This document shows positions 46,610 to 59,007 of a stretch of DNA of 64,000 bases, piece after piece. Position numbers and translations under genes: made by a program. The DNA is from Torreya grandis (Eukaryota; Streptophyta; Pinopsida; Cupressales; Taxaceae), in assembly GCA_037957365.1 (NCBI GenBank), contig JARHVA010004907.1, forward strand, positions 635,001 through 699,000. Direction: 5' to 3'. The notes under the pieces were generated by a model. That model was not told the origin of the DNA. It did no database searches and worked only from the letters and a program-made list of their open reading frames with translations. Position 1 is the first letter of the stretch. Each line of letters starts with the position of its first letter.

Positions 46610-47860
46610 TTAACAAAATAAAAGATGCAAGTGCGAAGTATTGAGAGGCTCAGGTTCTAGTTTGTCTTCAAGAGAGTAAAAATGATAAGCTCCCATTCCA
46701 TACTTATGGGTTATGATGTAGGGTCTAATCCAATTAAAATCAAAATTGCTTCACTTTTTTTTCTCCATATTGGTTACATGTTGATTTTAATTCAAGATGA
46801 GGTCTCCAATGTTAAATTCTCATTCTTTCAAGTGCTTGTTATAGGTGCACTTAACTCATTATTAACATACACAAAGATGGTTAAGCATAGCTAGGTGGTG
46901 TTCATCAAGGAGTTTAAGTCATGCCAAATACTCTTGATGATAGTCATTCTCAAAAATGATGTCTTTCAAGGATATGCAAAGAGAGGGAATCTAGACTTTG
47001 ATAGGCAAGACTACCTCTGCTCTTAAAACTAGAGAGAAAAGGGTAGCACTCGTAGAGTTTTGAATGCTAGTATGATAGACCCATAAAGTGAAAGGGATGT
47101 ATAAGTGCCAATCCCAACCAAAAAAATTTACCACTTTGTTTAACATCTTATTGAGGGTTTTTTTAGAGGCTTCCACCTATCCATTTTCTTATGGATGATA
47201 AGGTGAGTAAAATCTTAGCTTGATGCCAAATGTGTCACAAAGACCTTGGACTTTTTTATTTTTAAAATATTTGACATTATCAATTATGATATTATGGAGA
47301 ACACCAAAATGATAGATGATATGATGGTTGATGAAGTTGACTATCTTTTTAGCTTTGGTTGAGATGAAAGGAATAGCCTCCACCCACTTGGTGAAATACT
47401 TAGTGGAAGTGATGATGGAGTGGTGTCACTATGAAGAATGAGGATTGATTTCCATAATGAAATATAGTCCCCATTATGAGAAGGGATAAAATTCCTTGGA
47501 TACTTGAAGTCCATGGGCTAGTATATGATGTAAATCAGTGTGTTTTTGACATTTAACACACTTCTTTACATAATCATATCAGTCTTGGTTGAGGGTGGGC
47601 CAATAGTAGCATAGGTGAAAGATACATTTAGCGATAGCTAGACCACTAAAGTGTTCCCCATAGATCTCATCATGCATTTCCTTGATAGCATGGGAAGCTT
47701 CATGAATATGTAGGCAATGAATAAGGAGGCCATCAAAACCATGTTAGTAAAGTATTCCCCCTAGTATGGTATAACAATAGGTACCCTAAATAAAGGCTCT
47801 TCTGGCATTCTTAGAGAGGTTAGGAGGAATGATGTTGAGGTTGAGGCAATCAAAGGTTTG
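46610..47860 (-). pseudogene. E2 integrase
   Basis: From high to low coordinates: CYYWPTLNQD-YDYVKKCVKCQKH (about 47530-47610), WGLYFIMEIN (first catalytic Asp changed to Tyr), YFTKWVEAIPFISTKAKKIVNFINHH, IIIDNVKYF (second Asp intact, near 47270), FGIKLRFYSPYHP, then MEASKKTLNKMLNKVV with the catalytic Glu intact (near 47170), WDWHLYIPFTLWVYHT and AEVVLPIKV. The stop TAA is at 46612-46610, equivalent to the E1 pol stop. It is complementary to E1: the damaged catalytic residues differ between the copies. Confidence 0.85.
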
Positions 47861-48059
47861 TTCATACCAAATGCCTAATGGAGATTCTTCCACACTATCA
47901 ATGGTAGGGAGGTTAGATTGGATATAAGAGGGTGTGATAAAATAATTAATTATGATAAAGAGATTGGAATTGGAAGGTTGAGATGGGATTTAGGAAGCAA
48001 GGGAAGCCATTATATCCATGAAATTTTTGGTATATCATAAAATAGATTAGATAAGGTAA

Positions 48060-48440
48060 TGATCAAATGATGATAAAAGTACATCTACCAGTTATTTGTA
48101 CTATTGCAAGACATAAGTTTTACATTGGTAGGATCTATTGACCTAGTTGACCATAAGCTATGAATCACCAAAGACACTGATCATCTTAACTCCCAAGGCT
48201 AGAGCAGTTTAGAGACCTATTACTAGGGATTCATACTCAACCATATTGTTGGTATGCTCAAAATCAAGTTTGAAATAAAGAGGAAGAGGTTCATCATTGA
48301 GGGGAATGAGAATAACTATGGTACCCCCACTACGATGGTACTTCAAGATGTTAAAAAAACATGGTCATTTGGTAGGTGACATCTTTTTTAGAAAGATTCA
48401 TGGTGGACTCATCTTGAAACACAAGAGGAAGTGATTAGTT
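48060..48440 (-). pseudogene. E2 archaeal-type RNase H
   Basis: The frame reads RSGGTIVILIPLNDEPLPLYFKLDFEHTNN, MVEYESLVIGL, ALALGVKMISVFGDS and SYQCKTYVLQ-YK-LVDVL. The Glu (VEYE) and the Asp (FGDS) are present. The first catalytic Asp region reads NILKYH instead of FDGA, as in E1 (FSKYQC). Confidence 0.8.
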
Positions 48441-48900
48441 GTCTATCAAAGGATCTTCATCCAATTGATTGACAATGACTTTCCATTTAATCAACTTCTA
48501 CTAGAGGAACTCAATGTCAAACTTTTTTAGGAGCATGAGTCGTTTAGCTATACACTAGTTTTGGTATGACTTAAAGTGCATGTACTTGAGTGGGTTGGTG
48601 TTGGTGATGACAAATGTTTTGTGATTGAGGAGGTAATGATGAACTTTAGAAGCCAAAAATATTAAAGCAAGTCAAATCTTCTTAGTGTGGGTGTATCAGG
48701 TCTCATACTCTAAGTATTCAAATTATATAGTAGATAGCTTACTCTTTATTTTGTTCATCATGATGAGTGATCATTACCCCTAAGTAATTATCAGTGGCAT
48801 AAATATAAAGGTATAAGGGTTGGTCCTCTTTAGGAGGGATAATAATATGTGGAGAAAGAAGGTACTCTTTGAGTGAATCAAAGGCTTGTTGACATTCCTT
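48441..48900 (-). pseudogene. E2 gypsy RNase H (absent from E1)
   Basis: The frame reads KECQQAFDSLKEYLLSPHIIIPPKEDQPLYLYIYATDNYLGVMITHHDEQNKE-AIYYI, then a shifted stretch with TRYTHTKKICL, KVHHYLLNHKTFVITNTNPL and KKFDIEFL. This is the standard RNase H that follows RT in Ty3/gypsy (the Asp in ATDNYLGV corresponds to ASDxAIGAVL). It would degrade the RNA strand of the hybrid. E1 lacks exactly this block. Confidence 0.8.
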
Positions 48901-50106
48901 AGTCCACTTAAAAGATGTATTTTTCCTAAGAATATGGTGAAAGGGTTGACATCTATCTGATAATTGAGAGATGAAGCGACAAATGGACTAGAGATCTTAT
49001 TATAGGATATAAGTTTACTTAAGGTGGGTTAGAGGTGGCATGTCAAAGATCACTCTAAATTTGGTAGGGTATATTTTGATTCCTCAAAGAGAGATGATGA
49101 AGCCAAGAATTTTTCTAGATACAACCCTAAAAACACATTTCTTGGGGTTGATTTGAACATATAAATGGATTAGGATCTCAAAGATAATATTGAGAACTTC
49201 TATATGATCCTTGCAATATTTGGATTTCCTAAGGAGATTATCTACATAGTCTTTTATGATTTTTTGGATGAGATCATGGAAGATGTAGGTCATCAAACGT
49301 TAGTATGTTACTTTAGCATTCTTTAGACCAAATGGCATGATCATATAATAGAAGGTCCCAAATGGGGTGATGAAAGAAGTATTATGTTAGTCCTTAAGGG
49401 AAATAAAGATATGATTATATCTTTATAAACCATCTATGAGAGATAACATCTCATATCCAGTTGTAAGATTAACAAGTTGGTCGATACTAGGCAAAGGAAA
49501 GTTATCCTTTTGACAAAAAAGGTTGAGGTCATGTAAGTAAATATAGATCCAAAGTCCCCCTATGGGTTTGGTAATGAGAATGATGTTGGAAACCCATTAG
49601 AGATAGTCAATAGGTTGGATGAATTTGATAGATAAGAAGCATTGAAGCTCTTCTTTGTCTAGAAGGGTGATATGAGGGTGCATCTTGTGAACCTTTTGCC
49701 TAATTGTCTTGGCATTGGGATGGATGATGATGTTATGGAGAGCTATAGAAAGGTCGATTATGGGCATATCTTGATAGGACCAAACAAATGTTATGTTTTT
49801 CTCATGAAGGAATGAAGGGTAATCATATTTCTCTAAGGAATCTAAAGATTGACCAATCTTTACAATGCAAGGGTTATCTTGAGTACCCAAGTTAACATCG
49901 ATAGTGGATTCATTCAACATGGTTTGGTTTTCAAGAGGAAGGGATTTATGGATATAATAATCCTCTACATGAAGATAGCTAAGAATGAAATCATCATCTT
50001 GAAATTGGATGGTTTGGATGGTAGGAGAATCATTTTCTACCATTTCAAGATGAATCAAAGGAAAGGTTTTAGTTTGGCCACTTTTTTGATAGGTTAGGGG
50101 GGGCAA
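48901..50106 (-). pseudogene. E2 reverse transcriptase with N-terminal linker
   Basis: A 169-codon open run (50106-49597) carries the linker and RT N-terminus: FLHEKNITFVWSYQDMPIID, ALHNIIIHPNAKTIRQKVHKM and LLDKEELQ. After a stop come blocks for NPIGGLW/PKDNFPLP-type palm residues (about 49440-49580), then 49296-49084 with TYIFHDLIQKIIKDYVDNLL (YVDD changed to YVDN), VQINPKKCVFRVVSRKILGFI. It continues to the RT connection before 48900. One of the longest intact frames in the window; about as well preserved as any pol domain here. Confidence 0.87.
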
Positions 50107-50900
50107 ACTAAAAGGTTAGGAGGAATGGTTTTGAAACCCTTAGACTTTGAAAGAGATAGGATTGGTGAGGATGGAATGTCTTTCTCAATGGTGGAGATAG
50201 TTTTGTTTAAATTGGTGGGATCTTCTGATGGGATGAACCCAAGGCCAAATAGCTCATAAGGTTTCTATATTTTGATGAAAGGTAACTCATGGGGTCCATT
50301 TTCATAATGGCTAAGGCTGAATCCCTTCTAGGCACACATATGAAGATATAATTTGGAAAATTTTGGTTAGTCAAAATAAGAGAAATTGGAAGCAAATGGT
50401 CAAATAGAAGAGATGGTGGAGGGAGTGAGAAGCAGATGATCAAGTCCCCCATAAATGAAACTAGTTTTTTAGTTGGGAATCCCAAAAGGAATTACGGTTA
50501 TGATATTGGGATCATAATTAGGATCACAATCAAGGTTACCATACTCTTAAGGAGTAGGGAAGGCATCTAAGGCCAAAATATGATACTCTCTTAGTGAGAG
50601 ACATTGGAATGTATGTTCCAAGGGGTCCTCTATGGGGATTTGAGAGGAAGGGATTGATGAGTTAGTTGAATCTTCATCAATGGTAGTGGTGGAATTGTTG
50701 TTGGTTGGTGGTGAGGTGGATGAACAAAGAAGAAGAACATCATTGGGTTGATATGGCATGTTGTAAGAGGTAAAAGTACTAGAGTAAACCTTTATAGTGA
50801 TAACTTAACCCTCATGTTAGAATTTAACACATCGATGCAAGGTGGACGGGACATAACTCATGACATGGATATAAGGGCATCCAAGTAGGATGTTGATTGT
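50107..50900 (-). pseudogene. E2 protease-RT linker
   Basis: Open pieces 50485-50207 (FMGDLIICFSLPPPSLL...) and 50759-50547 (IPIEDPLEHTFQCLSLREYHILALDAF), equivalent to E1 14140-14560. Function unknown. Pro-rich. Confidence 0.55.
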
Positions 50901-51200
50901 AACTTACCTTTTAAGATATATAAGAGATCCAAAAACATGAGAGGTCCCAAATGGATGTGGAGGATTATTATTCCAAAGGTTGTGGCCATAATATCATTAA
51001 AGGAATGGAGGAATGCTAAGGTTTTTGACATGATATTATTTGCCAGCTAGAGTTGGTCCTAAGCATGAGAGGATATAATATTAATACTAGCTCAAGAGAG
51101 GTTTGATTGATGTATGTAGTGATGAAGAGAGGTGGATCAAGATCTTTAGGATGAATAGAAGGTGTTTTTGAATCCTTAAATGTAACAAAGGAGGAAAGTT
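50901..51200 (-). pseudogene. E2 protease with catalytic loop deleted
   Basis: The frame reads FKDSKTPSIHPKDLDPPLFITTYINQTS, identical in plan to E1, then jumps directly to the sequence after the active site. E1 has about 22 more bases here, encoding KKVMIDG. The catalytic Asp is therefore lost. Confidence 0.7.
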
Positions 51201-53316
51201 AAAAAGTTCCAACAAAGGATGCAAGAGGTTGAGGGTCTTCAGGTTAAACCTCTATAGATTACAAGACCTCTATTAATGCTTGGTAGTGGTGGGGTAAGAT
51301 GTTGATCATTTCATATAGGCTCATCTTCACCAACGTCTGGTGAAGTTATTTCAAAACCACTCACTAGATAGATTTAAAAGGGTTGGTGGGAGATGCACCT
51401 AGAATAGATATTTTGGGTTTTGGGCAAGGTGAAGGCAAAGATGCTTGAGTTCATTTGGAAGGTTGAGGGGAGGAAGGATATGTCCATGGAATGGACACTT
51501 TGGCCCTTTTCTTATCCTTTTTTTAGGCCCAAGATTGGGTAACCATATGGATAGTGTTGATGAGAGAAGGCATTAGGCTAGAAGGTTGCTTCGATTCCTC
51601 CTCACTCTTGGATGAGGGTGGGGGAGTGGGTACAGTGTTGGATATATTTATTTGGTGGTTGGGCTGATAATAAGATTAAGATAGGTTCATCTGATAATAG
51701 ATCATCCTAATCTCATAATTTATGAACAAGCTGCTTAGAGAGATTTGTAGTTCTTAGTGTCATGTCTAGGTGTCTTATGGTATGAGCAGATTAAACTATC
51801 ATTGAACCAAGATGGTTTAGGACTTGAAGGGTCAAAGGGTTTGATAAGTGGTAGGATGAAGCAATAAGTTTGTAACAAACTTTGTAGAATGGCTGAGTAA
51901 TATTTGATTAAAGGTGTTATGGGTGATGGGCTTTTGGTTTTTAGGGTGGGAACCTTCTTAGAAGTAGGATTCAACATAGAAATTATGGGTGGTAGAATGG
52001 TTTTGATAAGTGGGTTTGATTGATATTTTTTGGTGTTGGTTATTTTTTATGTGAATGATTTAAAGGTGAAAGATTTAGAGGTGGATTATTGAGATGATAA
52101 AGTTTTTGAGATAGGTGGGAAGGTAGAGGTAGATAGTTTGGTTAAAATGATCAAGAGTTTGATGTTTTGGAGGGGGTAGGTAAAGGTCAAAAAAAGGAGG
52201 AATTTTAGCTTGGGTAGTTTTGGGAAGGATATCCTTTCTGGTATAAGGATGAGCTCTTAGGATGGAATAAGAATGGGGTTCCAAGATAGAGGGTAAGAGG
52301 GAAGGGGCTGGTATGGTTTTGGTTCTAGGTGGGAGTTTGGGTGGGTCCACCTTCTTGGTTGATTTTGGTAAGGTTTTCTTTAGTGGAATATATGTGGTTA
52401 ATCCAACTTCAAATATGGGTGTATAAGGATAGGATTAGGAAGTACCCCTAAGTTCTTGATAGGTTTGACAAGAGAGGTGTAAGGTGATTTGATGATTCTA
52501 GATGGAGATTGTTTGGATGGTTCCCCCATGGTTTTTGGGGGAGAGGTGTTTTATGAAGGGATTGAGGTGATGATAGGTTGAATGGTGGATGAAAGTTAGG
52601 TTGAAGGTTAATGCTTTTTTGATAGGGGAGTCGAAGATAGTGCCAAAAGGTGGCTCAATCCAAATTGGGTTGAGAAGAGAATTGTAGGCTTTGGACCAAT
52701 CTAGAGAAGGGTTTGTATATGGGTTTGGTTCCTTGGGTGTTAGATTCAAAGATTAGGCCCATAGTTTTAGGTAAGGTAATTGTTCCTTCATCCTTTTCCT
52801 TAATGAAAGAGTCCAAGATTTGGGAATTTATTTCCTCCATAGAAGGAGTAGATAAAGTGATCTCTTCTTTTGGAATGTTTTCCAAAGAGAGAGTTGGTTA
52901 TTCCATGGTGGAGGAGGGAGGTGTGATGATAATGGTTACCTTCTTTAGTATTTATATCAAATGAGAGGTGGGTAAATCCATTATCTCATCAAGCAAAAGA
53001 AAGGAGGTGGTTGCTTCCTTTGTTTGGGTATCTAAATGAATGGGGGGGAATTCTACCACTTTAATAAGTGAAGTGGAGAAAGAGGTAGGTGAGGTAGTGG
53101 TTTCCTCAATGATAGGTTCACTAATAATTACATTGACCATATGGACTTCACAAGCATGAGATGATTTTATTTTTTTATCATCATGGTTAGTAAAAGGGGT
53201 AGGTTGGGGAAAGGTTGTCAAAATATGTCAAGTGACTAATTCGGGGGTATATTAGGATTGTCCAATACAAGTTATCATTTATCAATAAAGTTTTGGACAA
53301 TGGTTTTGAAGGTGTT
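51201..53316 (-). pseudogene. E2 gag-protease spacer with second CHHC-like knuckle
   Basis: Pro/Ser/Lys-rich open pieces (52885-52655, 52749-52498, 52350-52075, 51977-51735). The last ends with CSYHKTPRHDTKNY at 51788-51747: Cys1, His4 and His9 are present, Cys14 is Tyr. This is a second knuckle about 1.5 kb after the Gag knuckle. The rest is not matched to a known domain. Confidence 0.6.
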
Positions 53317-55281
53317 ATACCTGCTAACATCATGTCCAATGACATGGTGGAAAGCACATATATCATTCTCATTTTACCAACCGGGCATAGGGTGAGAAGC
53401 ATCGAATTGTTGAGGAGGTTTGATGGGGGGAAGCTATATGATGTTGTCTGTAAGAAACTTTTCCAAAACTAAATCATATGACTCTCCTAGTAGAGTTTAT
53501 TGTTTTTGGGTAACCTAGTTTTGATTTTGGGTTTGTTGATTGGAGGATTTATAGGAATTGGTTTGGTTGGGTTGGTTGACAACTAGAGATGAAGTGGTTT
53601 TAAGGACAACCATGTTTATGGATACCTTTGGTTTAGTGTTATGGTAGTTATATTAGTTGGTGGTTTTAAATAGGGATGGGTCATTGGATTTGAAGCTAGA
53701 TTTTTTATTTCTTAGTTTCAACTTCCTATCATTGATGGCTCTAACTTATAATTTGTATGCCATGGTGAAATCCTTATCAAAATTTCCAAATATTTAAACT
53801 TATAGAGTGGGGGAAATGTGTTTGGCACAAGCTTGATAGAAAAGTGAAATCAACATGGGTTAGGGAAAAGATAAATAGAGATGGTTGATAACACCTCTCC
53901 ATCAAGCTAAAAAATTGGCAATTGATTCATCTTCAAATTACCTAATAGATTAGAGGTCGGTGATGAAGACTTTCTTAGATATATTGATCAAAAAGTGGTG
54001 TAAAAAGGTTTGAGTGAGTTGGAAAAAGAAAAATATGGAGTGCTTAATGATATCACTATACTAATATAATCATATTATAGATAAAGACATAGGAAATGTG
54101 CGAAGGAAAAGAGCATCATCGTAGGCAATCAAGTATCAAGAAAGCCAAAACACTCTTAGGTGTTGTTGGGGGTCTTCCTTGATTTAGAACTTAGAAATTT
54201 TGGGTAGTTCCCATTAAGGAGGGTAAGGTTGGATAAGGGCATATGGGTGAATAGGTTCATTACATATTTGGACATAAGATAAGAGGTTGTGAGCCTTAGA
54301 CATAGATGACTCTAAGTTGGTCATTTTATCCATTGACATTTTGACCAAATCCGTTTGGGGTTAGGGATCTCCATAATTATATGATAAGTTTTGTTAAGGT
54401 CTAGTGGATGTAATATATGGATAACTAGTATAAGGCTAAGAGGATGCCATATGTTGGCATATAGTCATTGAGGGTTGGGATGATACCACATAAGGGTTAA
54501 TGGGCACAAAAGTTTGTGTAAAAGATGGAGCTATATATCCTTGTGAATTAGGAATATATCATGAGTAGGTTGTCATAAGTATTTGTTGAGGAGTTGACGT
54601 GGGTTAATTGGGAGGTATGATCAGATTGGTAGATTTGGAAATTGATATAGATTGGGTTGGAGGTATAGATGAGTTAGTTAGTTAGGGATGAGTGGTGACT
54701 CTAGTATTGATAAGTGGAAGGGTGGAAGATATAGATAGCAACACATTTTGAAATGGGGTGGAGATTGGTGAGTTGGTAGTGATAAGGCTAATAGTGGAAA
54801 TATGGGTAGAAGATATGACCATGGTGGCTGCAGTTGGGTAACTAAAGGTACAATTTCCCCTATGTTGGAAGAGTTATTGGTTGGTGTAGGGGGTGTTTAG
54901 TTATTATTTGGTTTGTTTGATTGAGTTTAGGTGGAAATAGTAGGTGGATTATTGGTGGAGGAAGATGTTTGCATGATCACATATTGGGTAGAGGTAGTGG
55001 TAACCATAATATGGGGATTCATCCCATAAGGTGGATCATTAAGAGGAACTAAAGTAGGGGTGTGGTAAGATAAGGTGTTGGGGTAATGTTGGAGGGCTAT
55101 AGGATTATTATCAAGGAAAGTGGTGAAATCTACATCACCTTGGGAAACTATTTGAGCCATGGTAGGGGGTAGAAGGATGGGGAGAACCCTCAACATCCAA
55201 GGTATACTCCATAGAGGATGAAGAAGAGGAAGGTGGTTCTTGATTGGTTTGATTTCTCAACTATTGTCTAGTAAAAACCAT
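53317..55281 (-). pseudogene. E2 gag copy B
   Basis: ATG at 55281 (the same context as E1). Open 55196-54927: MAQIVSQGDVDFTTFLDNNP and TLVPLNDPPYGMNPHIM, Thr/Pro/Asn-rich. The knuckle at 53358-53317 reads CAFHHVIGHDVSRY, with Cys14 changed to Tyr. This copy is the one joined to the downstream spacer and pol. Confidence 0.75.
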
Positions 55282-56341
55282 ATGATAAATAGTAAGGAGT
55301 AAAGGAAATCTCACAACTCAAATAAAAAGAAAACAAAAGAAAAAATTTAAAGGAAATAAAAAGATATGCTAGAGTGAATTTAAAATCTTGGGGTACCTTT
55401 TAACTCACTTTTGGATTATGCCTTAGTTGGAAAGTGTGAAGAAGAAATTGGTTTGTAGAATAGGTAATTAAAAAAATAAGTCTGTGGTCAGTTTCAAGGG
55501 TTTAAGGATCTCAAAAGGATCAATGCTGTAAATCAATATGTGGCTTGGTATTGGGGCCTACCCCCTCACTTCAGGCATTGCAGTGATAAGGGTATTAGGT
55601 GATTAGCTAGCATTTACTAATTTCTAGAGTTTAGACTCAACTAGAGAGCTGAGTTTTTGGTTCTCTTCTTGGTAATGACCTCTAAGTAAGATATCCAAAG
55701 GGTGAAGGTGATCCAATATGAGATGAAACCCTAGTCGATACTTATGTCAATAATTCCTTGGGAATCATATTTAAATATTAGGCTCATGGGTTGAGGTAAG
55801 GGAATACTTTCTTCATCCTTGCCCTCAATAAAAGGTTTCAATATTTGGGATGATTATTCCTCCATAGAATGAGTAGATAAGGTGATCTCACCTTTTGGAA
55901 TGGTTTCTAAAGAGAGAGTGGGTGATTCCATGGTAGGGGAGGAAGGTGTGATGATAATGGTTTCCTTCTTTTGTATTTATATCAAAGGATAGGTAGGTAA
56001 GTTCATTATCTCATCAAGTGAAGGAAAAGAGGTGGTTGATTCCTTTGTTTGGGTATCTGAAGGAATAGAGGGTGATTCTACCACTTCAATAAGTAGAGTA
56101 GAGGAAGAGGTAGTTGAAGAAATGATTCCCTCAATGATAGGTTTATTGATAATTACATTGGCTGTATGGACCTCATGAGCATGAGATGATTCTAGTTTGT
56201 TATCATCATGGTTGGTATAAGGGGCATAGTTGGGAAAAAGTTATCAAAAGATGTTGAGTGACTGATTTGGGGTGCATTAGGATTTTCAAATATAAGTTCT
56301 CCTTTATCAATCAAGTTTTAGACAATGGTTTTGAAATTGTT
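55282..56341 (-). other. E2 duplicated leader and spacer segment between gag copies
   Basis: It holds the tail of the copy A spacer (to about 55755) and the second leader (55754-55282) with the GGGGCCTACCCCCTCACTTC segment also found in E1 and in the first leader. No separate gene. Confidence 0.7.
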
Positions 56342-58308
56342 ACACCTACTAATGTCATGTCTAATGACATGGTACAAAGCACATAGATCATTCTCATTGT
56401 ACCAATCAAGCATAGGGTGAAAATCATCAAATTGTTGAGGAGGTTTGATGGGGGAAGGTTGTATGATGTTGGTTTTGAGTATCTTATCCGAAATTGAATA
56501 ATAAGACTCCCCTATCAGAGTGTATTATTTTTGGGTAGCCCAATTTTGATTTTAGGTTTTTTGACTAGAGGAGTTAGAGGAGTTGGTTTGGTTGGGTTGG
56601 TTGAAAATCAGAGGTGGAGTAATTTTAAGGACAGCCATGTTTATGGATACCTTTGGTTTGGTATTAGGTTAGTTATATTAGTTGGTGGTTTTGTATGGGT
56701 AAGGTTCATTGGATTTGAATCTAAATTTTTTATTTCTTATTTTTAACTTCCTCTCATCAATGGCTCTGATTTCTAATTTGTGTGCCATGGTGAAAGAATC
56801 ATCAAAAGTTCTGAAGGTTTGAGCCTATAGAGTGGGGGTGATATGTTTGGCACAAGCCTGAGAGAATATTTAAATCAAATTAGGTTGAGGTAAAGAGAAA
56901 GAAAGATGGTTAATAAGACTTCTCCATCAAGCTATGAAATCAGCAATTGATTCATCATCAAATTTCCTAATGGAGTAAAGGCTGGTGATGGAGACCTTTC
57001 TAGATATATTGATCGAAAAGTGGTCTAAAAAGGTTTGGGTGAGTTAGAAAAAGGAAAACATGAAGGGCTTAGTCAGATAACTATACCAATCTAATTTCAA
57101 TCTAGATAAAGACATATGAAAGGTTCAAAGGAGAAGAGCATCATCGTAGGCAATCAAGTAGCAAGAAGGATGAAATTCTCTTAGGTGTTGTTGGGGGTCC
57201 TCCTAGCTTTGGAATTTAGAAAATTTGTGTGGTTCCCATTGAGTAGGGTAAGTTTCGATAGGGATAGATGGGTGAATAGGTTCATTACATATTTGATCAT
57301 AAGATAAGAGATTATGATCCCCAAAGATAGATGACTCTAGGTGGGTCATTTTTTCCATATAAATTTTGACCAAATCTATTTAGGGTTGGTAAGTTCCATA
57401 ATTATATAGTAAGTTTTGTTGAGGTTGGGTAGATGCAATGTATGGATAACTGGTATAATTTTGAGAATATGGCACATGTTGGTATGTGGTTATAGAGGGT
57501 TGTGACACTACCACATAAGGGTTAATGGGCACAAGAGGTTAGGTAGAAAATGGAGCTATGTCTCCTTATAGATTATGAATATAGTGTAGGTAGGGTGTCA
57601 TAGCTATTTTTTGGGGAGTTGATGTAGGCTAGTTTAGAGGTATGATCAGATTGGTATATTAGGGAATTGATATGGGTTGGGTTGAAGGTTTGAATGGGTT
57701 ATTTGGTTGGGGGTGAGTGGTAAATCTAGTACTAATAGGCGGAAGGGTAGAAGGTATATAAATCACCACATTTTGAAGTGGGGTGGAGATTGGTGGGTTG
57801 GTACTGATAAGGGGGATAGTGGTAATATGGGTATATGGTATCCCTATGGTAGATGGAGTATAGGTAACAAGAGGTGAGGTTGCTCCTATGTTGGAGGAGT
57901 TATTGGTTGGTGTAGGGGGTGTTTGGTTATTGGTTAGGTTATTTGATTGAGTTTGGGTAGAGGTAGTAGATGGATTATTGGTAGAGGAAGATGTTTGAGT
58001 GATAATAGGTTGGGTACAGGTAGTGTAAACCATAATATGGGGAAGCATCCCATAAGGTGGATCACTAGGAAGAACTGAAGTAGGGGTGTGGTAGGATAGG
58101 GTGCTAAGGTAATGTTGGAGAGCCATGGGGTTATTATCAAGGAAGGTGGAAAAATATGCATCACCTTGGGAAACTATTAGAGGCATGGTAGGGGGGTAGA
58201 AGGATGGGGAGAACCCTTAACATTCAATGTATACTCCATGGAGGAAGAAGAAGAGGAAGGTGGTTCCTAATTGGTTTGGTTCCTCAATTGTTGTCTATTA
58301 AAAACCAT
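56342..58308 (-). pseudogene. E2 gag copy A
   Basis: ATG at 58308. Open 58186-57659 (175 codons, the longest open frame in the window): MPLIVSQGDAYFSTFLDNNP, then a Thr/Pro/Asn/Ser-rich stretch with repeated NNxTPTxxNSS and STNPPISTP words. The knuckle at 56383-56342 reads CALYHVIRHDISRC, with Cys1, His9 and Cys14 present and His4 changed to Tyr. This copy is nearest the PBS but is followed by a second leader, so it is not in frame with pol. Confidence 0.78.
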
Positions 58309-58985
58309 ATGAGCAAAAGAAAGGAATAAAGGAAAGATCATAACTCAAACAAAAATCAAATAAAATAAAATATCTTAAGGCAATCCAAATATACACTAGA
58401 GTGCATTTAAAATCTTAGGATACATTTTATCTCATTTTTGTCTTATGCCTTAATTGGAAAGTGAGAAGAATAAATTGGTTTGTAGAGTAGGTACTAATAA
58501 AGAAGTCTATGGTTGGTTTTAAGTGTTTAAGGCTCTCAAAAGGATTTATTTTATAAATCAATGCATGGATTGGTATTGGGGCCTACTCCCTCACTTCACA
58601 CACCATAATAATAAGGGTGTTGGGTGCTTAGCTAGTACACATTGATTTCTAGAGTTTAGACTCAACCAGAGAGTTGATTTTTGGTTTCTCTTCTTGGTAA
58701 TAACCTCCAAGTAAGATAGCCAAAGGGTGAAGGTGATCTGATAGGAGATGAAACACTAGTTAGGCCTTATATCAATTATTATGATGTTTTGATTGATTTA
58801 AGTGGTTTGGTATAGTTTGTGATAAAGAAGTGAAGATACGATTGATTACTTTGCCTTTGATTTAAATAAATGAGCTAAACATGCAAGCAATAAATGTATG
58901 CAATGTTTTATTGTATACCTAAAATAATTTTGATTTTTTTATATGAGCATAAAATAAGGAAGAAAAGGACACCTAGATGCTACTA
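58309..58985 (-). other. E2 untranslated leader
   Basis: Between PBS and the first gag ATG, equivalent to E1 8841-9518 and of similar length. No coding motif. Confidence 0.6.
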
Positions 58986-59007
58986 GGTCCCACTGGGCAT
59001 GCTAGAA
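58986..59007 (-). promoter_or_regulatory. E2 primer binding site
   Basis: The minus strand reads TTCTAGCATGCCCAGTGG and GACC, matching the E1 PBS at 8819-8840 with two differences. Confidence 0.7.

Larger units (their letters stand above)
52733..58776. repeat. 3.02-kb tandem duplication of leader plus gag in E2
   Basis: Copy A 55755-58776 and copy B 52733-55754 each run from a leader point (equivalent to E1 about 9048) through gag to a spacer point (E1 about 12060). The junction near 55753-55757 joins CCCAAGGAA to a leader sequence, ATTGACATAAG. Each copy has its own gag ATG and CHHC knuckle. Over about 200 bp of gag the copies differ at roughly 30 sites, about as many as copy B and E1. Confidence 0.88.

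Noticed and set aside
46991..47383. Two integrase open frames as separate small genes
   Set aside because: They are adjacent pieces of one decayed integrase in E2.
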